NCBI RefSeq assembly: GCF_026151205.1
Contig: NC_087074.1
Span: 4,094,001-4,158,000, forward strand
Direction: 5' to 3'
Length of the DNA: 64,000 nucleotides
Source: Bolinopsis microptera
Lineage: Eukaryota > Ctenophora > Tentaculata > Lobata > Bolinopsidae
A model generated the notes under the pieces. It did not search any database and was not told the DNA's origin. It worked only from the letters and a program-made list of their open reading frames with translations. This document shows positions 55,583 to 64,000 of the stretch, in pieces. The position numbers were made by a program, and so were the translations under genes. Numbering within the stretch: the stretch's first letter is position 1; every line of letters begins with the position of its first letter.

Positions 55583-58408
55583 ATGATCTGGAATGCTAGA
55601 AGTCTTAATAATAAGTGTGACGACATTATGTGCTTACTTCAAGACCATGATGTAGACGTTGCTATTGTAACTGAAACATGGTTATCTGACCAAGCCAATA
55701 CTACAACAGCAGTTATAAAATCATATGGCTACAGTATTGTTCATGATTTCAGAGCAAACAACAGAGGTGGTGGCACTGCTCTGATTTACAACATGGCATT
55801 ACATTTCTCTGTTGTTAATTTGAAAGTTCCGAACCTGACAACCTTTGAATTCATCGCTGGATCTATAAAGTGCACTCCTGACATGAAGATCCTTATCCTA
55901 TGCATCTATCGAACTGGCCCTGTCTCAAAGAAGTTCTTTGAGGAACTTGATGACTTATTGGGTTCTGCAAGTCTGAAAAGTGACTATATAATAATTGGAG
56001 GAGATTTCAATATTCACACAGAGTCAATTACTGTAAACTCAACTGAACTGCTGCAGACCACCTCATCTTATGGTTTCAAGCAACTTATTGAAAATCCGAC
56101 CCACGTGAGTGGAGGAACTATTGACCTGCTCTTTGACCAGAGTAACTTGATTGAAACGTCTACAATTGAAATCCTGAAAAACTGTACCCTGAGTGATCAC
56201 TTCCCCATCATATTTGCCACCAAGAAGTTTCAAACTAACCTCAAAGCTCCTAAAACAATCAACACTAGACAGCTTAAAACCGTGGATTGTGATCAGTTGG
56301 CGATTGATTTACTGATGTGTTCCTCTGACTATGAATTGGCAGACTGCTTTGTTGAATCTTGTGAACAATTTTTCCAATGCATTGGTAGTGTCCTCGATGA
56401 ACATGCACCTTTGGTCCAAAAGACTATAAGCTTTGTTCCCCATGCTCCCTGGTTTGATTCTGAGTACAAAGATCAAAGGAAACTTAGAAGGAAAGCCGAG
56501 AGAACTAAGCATAAAAGTGAGGAGAACAGGATACTCTTTGAAGAGATCCGAGATGAAACAACAAACATGGCTAATCTTAAAAAACAACAGTATTATAAAG
56601 GTTTACTTGACAAAAATCAGCATGATGTTAAAGCTATATATAGCATTGTCAATCGTGAGCTTGACAGACATCAGAATACTCCTCTCCCAGAATCAGAAGA
56701 TGTTTCAAAACTTTGCAGTGATTTTAATCACTATTTCAATGAAAAGATCAAGAACATTAGGAAAGATTTCCCCAGCATAGAAGATTTTGATGTTGATAAA
56801 CACATTATGAATCAACAGAACAATTCCAACTGTGAAGGTCGGTTATATGAATTTGAACCATGCACAGAGAATGAGCTGTCTGAAATAATCAAAGAAAGTG
56901 GAATCAAGTGTGCACCATCTGATTTTCTTCCAACAACTGTCCTCAAAGACAATATCACAAGTTTCATTCCTGTCTTGTGCAAACTGGTCAACCAGTCTCT
57001 AGCTAAGGGCACATTCGACGGTTTGAAGACTGCTGATATTATTCCTACCATCAAAGACCACAAACTTGATCCAAATGACTTCAAGAGCTATCGACCTATA
57101 TCTAACCTCTCTTTTCTGGGTAAACTCATCGAGAGAGTTGTGCTGAAAAGGTTAAATGAACATCTGGCTAAAAATGATCTCAATGTTCCACAGCAATCTG
57201 CCTATAAGAAGTTCCATTCTACTGAGACCATCTTGTTAAAAGTAACAAATGACCTACTGCTGGCATGTGATAGCAAATCCTCCACTGTTCTCATGATGCT
57301 CGATTTATCTGCAGCCTTTGACACAGTGGAACACAGAAAATTACTCAAAATTCTTTCTGAAGAGATCCATATCGGAGGTACTGCTCTTAAATGGTTCAAG
57401 AGTTTCCTGGTAGGCCGCACTCAAAGAACCAGAATAGGCTCTTCTACTAGTGATACGATCATTCTAGAATTTGGTGTACCTCAAGGTTCTGTGTTAGGAC
57501 CGGTGCTATTCAACATATACATCAGATCTCTGTATAGGACCATCGAGAAATCTGGATTCAATGTGCAAGGATATGCAGATGACCACCAGGTCTATAAAAC
57601 TTTCAAACCTTGTGATCAGGTAAATGTTCTGGGCATCCAAATTGTGAATTGCGCTAGGACCATACAGCGCTGGATGGTTGAATATTGCCTTCAACTTAAT
57701 CCTGGAAAAACACAAATACTTATCATCGCCTCACCTCAAGTTCTAAACCAGGTCAGTATAGGGGGAGTTAAGCTATCAAATGATACCTGTATCAGATTTG
57801 TCAGCACAACAAAGAACCTTGGTGTTCAAATTGACCATCATCTTACTTTTGAGCCTCAAATCATGTCCCTCAAAAAGCACTGTTTCAGACTCCTTAGGAA
57901 TGTAATGAGGAGAAAATATCTCTTTAGTAAAGCTCAGCTCAAGCTTATAATTAACAGCATCATTGTCTGCAAATTGGACTACTGCAATGCTCTTTATTAT
58001 GGAATTAGTGACAACCTCATCCACCAACTCCAACTCGTTCAGAATGCAGCTGCTAAAGCTATAGTAGGACTATATAAATATGATCATCTAGGAGACACTC
58101 TGGAAAACCTTCATTGGCTGCCTATTAGTTACAGAATTCAATATAAGTTATTGCTTCTTGTCTATAAATGTCTTAATGGTATGGGACCAGATTATTTAAG
58201 TGATATGTTTAAATATGCCAATTATAATCATCTTATCTATTTGACTGAACCAAGAGTATATTCACAGTATGGAGAAAGATCGTTTCAGAAAGTTGGCCCT
58301 AAATTATGGAATGAGCTGCCTCTTGAAATTAAGAATTGCATGTCACTGGAATCTTTTAAAGTGTATCTGAAAACCTTTCTTTTTAAACGTGCTTTTGATA
58401 TTAATTAA
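55583..58408 (+). CDS. LINE ORF2, endonuclease and reverse transcriptase
   Basis: 941 residues from the first ATG (the frame is open a little further upstream). N-terminal APE-type endonuclease: WNARSLNNK, IVTETWLS, GGDFNIH and LSDHFPI, which carry the expected catalytic Glu, Asp and His positions. RT follows at about residues 480-740: SYRPISNLSFLGKLIERVV, LMMLDLSAAFDTVEH, GVPQGSVLGPVLFNIY and the catalytic GYADDHQVYK. The C-terminal WNELPLEIKNCMSLESFK block is typical of CR1/L2. No stops or frame breaks were seen, so it could be active. It nicks the target and copies the LINE RNA by target-primed reverse transcription. Confidence 0.92.
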   Translation: MIWNARSLNNKCDDIMCLLQDHDVDVAIVTETWLSDQANTTTAVIKSYGYSIVHDFRANNRGGGTALIYNMALHFSVVNLKVPNLTTFEFIAGSIKCTPDMKILILCIYRTGPVSKKFFEELDDLLGSASLKSDYIIIGGDFNIHTESITVNSTELLQTTSSYGFKQLIENPTHVSGGTIDLLFDQSNLIETSTIEILKNCTLSDHFPIIFATKKFQTNLKAPKTINTRQLKTVDCDQLAIDLLMCSSDYELADCFVESCEQFFQCIGSVLDEHAPLVQKTISFVPHAPWFDSEYKDQRKLRRKAERTKHKSEENRILFEEIRDETTNMANLKKQQYYKGLLDKNQHDVKAIYSIVNRELDRHQNTPLPESEDVSKLCSDFNHYFNEKIKNIRKDFPSIEDFDVDKHIMNQQNNSNCEGRLYEFEPCTENELSEIIKESGIKCAPSDFLPTTVLKDNITSFIPVLCKLVNQSLAKGTFDGLKTADIIPTIKDHKLDPNDFKSYRPISNLSFLGKLIERVVLKRLNEHLAKNDLNVPQQSAYKKFHSTETILLKVTNDLLLACDSKSSTVLMMLDLSAAFDTVEHRKLLKILSEEIHIGGTALKWFKSFLVGRTQRTRIGSSTSDTIILEFGVPQGSVLGPVLFNIYIRSLYRTIEKSGFNVQGYADDHQVYKTFKPCDQVNVLGIQIVNCARTIQRWMVEYCLQLNPGKTQILIIASPQVLNQVSIGGVKLSNDTCIRFVSTTKNLGVQIDHHLTFEPQIMSLKKHCFRLLRNVMRRKYLFSKAQLKLIINSIIVCKLDYCNALYYGISDNLIHQLQLVQNAAAKAIVGLYKYDHLGDTLENLHWLPISYRIQYKLLLLVYKCLNGMGPDYLSDMFKYANYNHLIYLTEPRVYSQYGERSFQKVGPKLWNELPLEIKNCMSLESFKVYLKTFLFKRAFDIN

Positions 58409-59043
58409 TTTTATACTTTTTCAACGTTTCTACTGTTAAGTGCATACCCTTAACCTTGTAATTTAGTGTATCAAGTCTTTACAATTTTCTATGGTTTGGA
58501 ACCTAAATGTGGATTGCTTTTCAGGTTTTCTTGTATCCTGACTTGTTTTCGTGGCACACCTGTGCATTTTAAGTTGTTGTGCCACTATAATCTATAAGTT
58601 TAAATTATTATTTATTATTATACACGCCAAAGATGGTTCCTCTATACTCAACCGTAGGAGAAGAGAATTAGGTGACTGTATTTTGTTCTAATGTTGATAT
58701 TAATATAAGTATGTTCTAGTTGTTACTCCTTTTGTTTTAACGTTTTTATGGTACTCTCTTTAAATTATTTCAATGCAGTCACTCAGATGATTTTTAAATC
58801 AGGACACTTAAATAAAGACACATACTCTGCCCACAATAAGGGGCCATAATTTTTAAATTATGTAACAGTATAGAATTATTATTATTATTATTCCCACAAA
58901 CGACGAATTTGGCGCCCCCTAAGACGGCGCCCCCCCTCGAGCCCCCCCCCCCCCCCCCCGCCCAGCGGGGTCAGCGGGGCCCTTCGTTACGCCACTGGTT
59001 TAGAGTAAGGTGATTCTCAACTTCATACGTGATCCCTTATGGT

Positions 59044-62000
59044 TACTCCAGTAGCAGGGAGGAGTTGAGTGTGCACTTCGATGTACAGAGTTTTTTGCTG
59101 CCGAATCGGGTTAAATAGGTCATTGGTAACTCAAAAAATCGAGGGCCGCATGTTGTGTCGCTAGTCCCAACCCTGTGGAGCCACGCCCATATTTCATATC
59201 AGGTGCGTATATGGGAAATATGTATCTCAGCTTCTGAAGGTCTTAGAGACTTAAACTTGAGTTTAAAATGACCGCAATACACATGTTTATATTGGTACTA
59301 TGAAGGTCATGAAAGCCCAAAATGCTTATTTTTGGAAAAAATTCAGAAAAACCAATTTTCACTTGGGCGCGAGTAAAAAATCTACACTAGAAATTGAGTG
59401 AAAATCGAGTAAGCAGTTCAGTGTCTACAACATTTCTAAACACAGGGTCCTCTGTTAGGTCATTCTAAATCAGAATTGATAAAGTAAGCAAATTTTATTA
59501 GTAGTTTCAACCCTGTGGAGCCACGCCCATATTTCATATTATGTGCGAATATCGGAAATTTGTATCTCAGCTTCTGAAGGTCTTAGAGACTCAAAGGTGG
59601 GCTTAAAATGACCGCAATGTACATGTTTATATTGGCACTACGAGGGTCATGAAGGCCCAGAATGCTTATTTTTTGGAAAAATTCAGTAAAACCGATTTTC
59701 AAGTTTGCGACACTTGGGCGTGAGTAAAAATCGACGCTTAGAAGTTAAGTGAAATCGAGTATGAAGTTCAGTGTCTGCAACGTTTCTAAACACAGGATCC
59801 TTTGTAAGGTCATTCTGAATCAGAATTGATAAGGTACGCAAATTCTATGAGTAGTTTCAACCCTAGGGAGCAAAACTCCTAAATTACCCCCAGGCGCAAA
59901 TATATGACTTTTCTATCTCGGCTTCTGAACGTTGTAGGGGCCTCTCTTTGAGCGCAAACTAACTACGATGGCCACATTTATATACCAACTGTAAAGAAAC
60001 ATAGGGTCTATACTCTATAGTGCTTAGTTTTTAAAAACTCATTAAAAACTGTTTTAACCTTCATGCATCATAAAATAGTAACATCAAACATGTACTTAAT
60101 TATGGTATCTCGGGCTAAAAAAGTCTTATAGACATTTCCAGCACAGTAAAACGTTCAACATGAACACATTCGGATAACATTTATGGAGCAGCACATACCA
60201 CCTAACTTTAATTAGGTGGTATGTGAGAGTTAGACTCTCACTTCGTCAACTACAATTCAAAATAACTTTAATTTTGGTATAACTGCGAAAATACTCAGTT
60301 TCAGAAGCTCCTTCCAGCTATCTTAGGCTGCCACCAGCTCCCTCTCTGGGACTCTCTCCAGTACTGCTTGGCTATTATGGCTAATCAACTTGAATCCAAC
60401 CTCATGTAGTAGAATCTACTTCTAGTTACCTTCTGCTAAGTCCATGTCAACTCTACCCAGCTACCACCACCAATATGTTATAATTTTAGATCTTTCTAGC
60501 AACCTCTGATATGAGTGCTGTATAACCTCTGCTGCATCCAACAATTTCTAGCTTATTAAGGAAGAGGAAATTTGCTGTTTCTAGCAACCTCTAAACGCCA
60601 GAATAAAATGTTGCTGATGGTTGCTAGACAGGGCAAGAAGTAGCCCACTACCCTAAGCTAAAGTTGCTAGAAATAGCAGAAGTTGGAGGAACCTTGGTAG
60701 TAGCTAAATAGAGGTAGCCGAAGTAGGTGGAGACAGCTGGAATTGGTGGTTTCTGCCATCTGGTGGTATAGTAGCTGGATAGAGGAAGAGGTAGCACTCA
60801 TATCAGAAGTTGCTAGAAAGATCTAAAATTATAACATATTGGTGGTGGTAGCTGGGTAGAGTTGACATGGACTTAGCAGAAGGTAACTAGAAGTAGATTC
60901 TACTACATGAGGTTGGATTCAAGTTGATTAGCCATAATAGCCAAGCAGTACTGGAGAGAGTCCCAGAGAGGGAGCTGGTGGCAGCCTAAGATAGCTGGAA
61001 GGAGCTTCTGAAACTGAGTATTTTCGCAGTTATACCAAAATTAAAGTTATTTTGAATTGTAGTTGACGAAGTGAGAGTCTAACTCTCACATACCACCTAA
61101 TTAAAGTTAGGTGGTATGTGCTGCTCCATAAATGTTATCCGAATGTGTTCATGTTGAACGTTTTACTGTGCTGGAAATGTCTATAAGACTTTTTTAGCCC
61201 GAGATACCATAATTAAGCACATGTTTGATGTTACTATTTTATGATGCATGAAGGTTAAAACAGTTTTTAATGAGTTTTTAAAAACTAAGCACTATAGAGT
61301 ATAGACCCTATGTTTCTTTACAGTTGGTATATAAACGTGGCCATCGTAGTTAGTTTGCGCTCAAAGAGAGGCCCCTACAACGTTCAGAAGCCGAGATAGA
61401 AAAGTCATATATTTGCGCCTGGGGGTAATTTAGGAGTTTTGCTCCCTAGGGTTGAAACTACTCATAGAATTTGCGTACCTTATCAATTCTGATTCAGAAT
61501 GACCTTACAAAGGATCCTGTGTTTAGAAACGTTGCAGACACTGAACTTCATACTCGATTTCACTTAACTTCTAAGCGTCGATTTTTACTCACGCCCAAGT
61601 GTCGCAAACTTGAAAATCGGTTTTACTGAATTTTTCCAAAAAATAAGCATTCTGGGCCTTCATGACCCTCGTAGTGCCAATATAAACATGTACATTGCGG
61701 TCATTTTAAGCCCACCTTTGAGTCTCTAAGACCTTCAGAAGCTGAGATACAAATTTCCGATATTCGCACATAATATGAAATATGGGCGTGGCTCCACAGG
61801 GTTGAAACTACTAATAAAATTTGCTTACTTTATCAATTCTGATTAAGAATGACCTAACAGAGGACCCTGTGTTTAGAAATGTTGTAGACACTGAACTGCT
61901 TACTCGATTTTCACTCAATTTCTAGTGTAGATTTTTACTCGCGCCCAAGTGAAAATTGGTTTTTCTGAATTTTTTCCAAAAATAGGCATTTTGGGCTTTC

Positions 62001-62267
62001 ATGACCTTCATAGTACCAATATAAACATGTGTATTGCGGTCATTTTAAACTCAAGTTTAAGTCTCTAAGACCTTCAGAAGCTGAGATACATATTTCCCAT
62101 ATACGCACCTGATATGAAATATGGGCGTGGCTCCACAGGGTTGGGACTAGCGACACAACATGCGGCCCTCGATTTTTTGAGTTACCAATGACCTATTTAA
62201 CCCGATTCGGCAGCAAAAAACTCTGTACATCGAAGTGCACACTCAACTCCTCCCTGCTACTGGAGTA
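59044..62267. mobile_element. 3.2-kb near-perfect palindromic fold-back element
   Basis: The left arm (59044 to about 60515) and right arm (about 60797-62267) are reverse complements with few differences, around a 280-base loop. The ends are TACTCCAGTAGCAGGGAGG. Flanks are GGT on both sides (59041-59043 and 62268-62270), or alternatively TA is the duplication. Each arm contains a diverged 340-base direct duplication (CTGTGGAGCCACGCCCATAT at about 59173 and 59513). There is no coding capacity. It is unusually long for a MITE hairpin. Confidence 0.85.
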
Positions 62268-62608
62268 GGTAGTCAGGACGTGATTATTACAATAGCCAAG
62301 ATTGAAGGCGAACTTATTAGATCAGTTGGGCTTTTAGCTCGTGCTAAGTATATTCGTGAAATTATCTAAAATATCTGATTTACCGCAAACCCGATTGACT
62401 GTGGGTTTTTCCTTTCCCCAAAGTCAGCGGTAAATCAGAGTTTTACTGTATAAACATTTTCTATAAATCTTCAAATTCAGTTTAGTGTGTTATCCTTTTT
62501 ATTTTTATTCTCATTTCATTTCTCAACTTGTCTCTTTATTTTTACAAGAAATTAAAAAAAACATTCCACTCAGGTATCAAGGATGGCCATGAAAGTCATA
62601 TATGAATA
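62268..62608. other. ACAP 5' flank
   Basis: The presumed promoter and 5'-UTR region. An acceptor-like ACATTCCACTCAG at about 62572 suggests that the 5' UTR is spliced shortly before the start codon. Confidence 0.4.
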
Positions 62609-63622
62609 ATGATTGACCTATTAACTGTAGAAGACAGCTTGGCTGATAAGCCATCATTCAGATGGGTTATCGAAGAACAAGAGAAAGACATCAATGACTT
62701 AGAGGCTATCTTAGAAAAGGTTTGTTAAAGTGAACATTGATCAGTGTATTGATGTTATTTCAAAAATTATTAAAATTTTATGTTAGTAATAGTGCGGTTA
62801 ATGCCTCGTCCTTCTACAGGTCTCAAAGGGCTGCAAGACATTTTGTGACACTGGAAAGGCGTTCTGTGACAGTATGGGGTTAGTTTACTTTGGGAATTTT
62901 CATTTTAGAATTTTTACTGCTTGGGTTTCCAGATAATTTCAAAACAGCGGTCAGCAACTTTTAATCATTGGACAAAATTGTTCATGTGTAGACTACTTCA
63001 GTCATGTATAATTTAACAAACTTCGTGTTTCAAGCAGTATTTTCTTGCAGTCCGTTCACGGAAGGTATTTCTGATTTAGCTGAGCATTTCAAAGCTGATG
63101 AAGAGATCAAGGATGCGTACACAACCTTTTCTGAACATCTTGAAGAAATCAAATCGTTCTACTCGGTAAATAATTAATATACATATTGGTTAATAATTAA
63201 TACATCACCACCCAAATTATTCTGGGTCAGCCGTCTTTGGGTGGTGATGTCAACATTTGTCAAAGTGGAAGAGAAGGGTGATGACAAGGCAAATTAAAAA
63301 TACACCGTTTTATCTCGATCTTCAGTTATATTTGTCGCTCCTTATATTACATAATATAACAATCATAAAGTACATATTCTTGTATTGAGGCATAATATTA
63401 ACATAATATCGATATATAATTGTAATAATATTTAAAAAATATTGAGGTAAGGGAAAAGGGGCTACACTATTTAAAATAATTAAACAATTTGTGTGTCTCA
63501 GTTGATGATTAAAATCCCTGCAATTACATTTACTCATAAAAATTACAGCAAAATTGGTTTCAGATGCTGTTGGAACAAGCCAAGAGAAGCATCCTGTCTT
63601 CAATGATCGAGGAAATGAAAAA
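62609..63622 (+). CDS. ACAP-type BAR/ArfGAP protein, 5' exons only
   Basis: Four exons: 62609-62719, 62820-62878, 63051-63165 and 63564-63622, phases 0, 2, 0 and 2, then the gene leaves the window. The 114 or so residues match the start of the BAR domain of ACAP1/2 (centaurin-beta): SFRWVIEEQEKDINDLE, CDTGKAFCDSM, FTEGISDLAEHF, FSEHLEEIKSFY and LLEQAKRSILSSM. ACAPs are GTPase-activating proteins for Arf6 with BAR, PH, ArfGAP and ankyrin domains, working in endosome recycling. Only the N-terminal BAR helices are visible. The start at 62609 gives the family spacing to the first conserved helix. No further exon was seen in 63623-64000. Confidence 0.82.
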
Positions 63623-64000
63623 GTAAGTTTACAGTTTTCAGATACTGAAAATGTGATATATCTTTGTTATCGTGTCCTTGTTGGCACAACTCCAAAATGT
63701 AGGATCGGGGTCAATACTTTCGAGAGTGTACATGTAAGTGATTTTAGAACCATTTCAAACACGTCATACTATTCGTCATTATGATATAATAATTAGCGTT
63801 ATGTCCGCATCGAGCTCATGATCATCTTCCTGGTTGGTAATGGGGTTCACAATAATTCCATTCTTGCAATTTCACCATTTTGAACGATGAGTACCTACAA
63901 TATACTACTAGGTAGTACTACTACCTATATAAGCTACCGCCCTAAGATAATAGCAGTGTGTAATGTAATATACACGGTCCTCAATATAGTGTTAGATCAT

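Larger units (their letters stand above)
53755..58891 (+). mobile_element. Full-length CR1/L2-type LINE
   Basis: A 5.1-kb element with 5' UTR, two intact ORFs, a 470-base 3' UTR and an (ATT)n tail, flanked by the 11-bp target duplication TCCCACAAACG (53744-53754 and 58892-58902). ORF integrity and perfect flanks argue for a recent insertion. The ORF1 architecture (PHD-like finger plus CCHC knuckles) and the ORF2 APE-RT order belong to the Jockey/CR1/L2 supergroup. Confidence 0.88.
53543..58997. mobile_element. hAT-like MITE split by a LINE
   Basis: The ends are CAGTGGCGTAACG and its exact inverse, with the 8-bp target duplication GTTTAGAG at 53535-53542 and 58998-59005. Without the nested LINE it is about 307 bases long, a typical hAT MITE size. 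The inner sequence is rich in GGTGCCCC/GGCGCCCC, with a C tract at 58944-58960. Confidence 0.88.

Noticed and set aside
56309-58033. Minus-strand open frames within the LINE
   Set aside because: They are shadows of the intact ORF2 on the plus strand.

Overview
This window is nuclear DNA of a non-vertebrate metazoan. It is AT-rich and very repeat-rich, its protein genes are split by GT-AG introns, and the readable proteins are animal-type: ORC6, TPX2, tectonics, ARL6, DCDC1, a BAR-domain ACAP and a CR1/L2-type LINE. I cannot place it in a phylum from sequence alone. The repeat load, intron-poor genes and style of the LINE would suit a cnidarian-grade or other aquatic invertebrate.

Layout. From 2.9 to 39.5 kb seven recognisable genes lie head to tail on the minus strand, several only a few hundred bases apart: DCDC1-like (9488-2876), ORC6 (12360-9829), TPX2 C-terminal part (17501-16366), an MFSD9-like transporter (24282-18808), a tectonic-1/3-like gene (30815-24910), TCTN2 (38273-34808) and ARL6/BBS3 (39531-38986). 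Four of the seven (DCDC1, both tectonics, ARL6) belong to cilium or axoneme biology. From 40 to 53 kb the DNA is dispersed repeats, decayed retroelement coding sequence, and an unidentified minus-strand gene whose exon is cut by a hAT-like transposon carrying a FLYWCH zinc-finger ORF. From 53.5 to 59.0 kb a structurally complete LINE (ORF1 plus EN-RT ORF2, own target duplication) sits inside a small hAT-like element. A 3.2 kb near-perfect palindrome follows (59.0-62.3 kb). The 5' end of an ACAP-type BAR/ArfGAP gene enters on the plus strand at 62.6 kb and runs off the window.

Two structural themes stand out. First, several minisatellites lie exactly on exon/intron borders, so the splice site itself is tandemly copied: about 41 copies of a 51-bp unit carrying the MFSD9 exon-2 acceptor, 9 copies at the MFSD9 exon-6 acceptor, 5 copies of the ORC6 exon-3 donor and 2 copies of the ORC6 exon-1 donor. 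In the 51-bp array every copied acceptor is in the same frame, so splice choice could insert variable numbers of a 17-residue repeat into the first membrane helix. Second, many large elements bounded by inverted repeats each carry their own reiterated short motif, often arranged inward from both ends, as expected of non-autonomous DNA transposons with private transposase-binding arrays.

Assembly quality is uneven. About 2.3 kb in the middle of DCDC1 (5.2-7.5 kb) is homopolymer-smeared and looks like uncorrected low-quality sequence, and single-base frame breaks occur in DCDC1 and in one MFSD9 exon.
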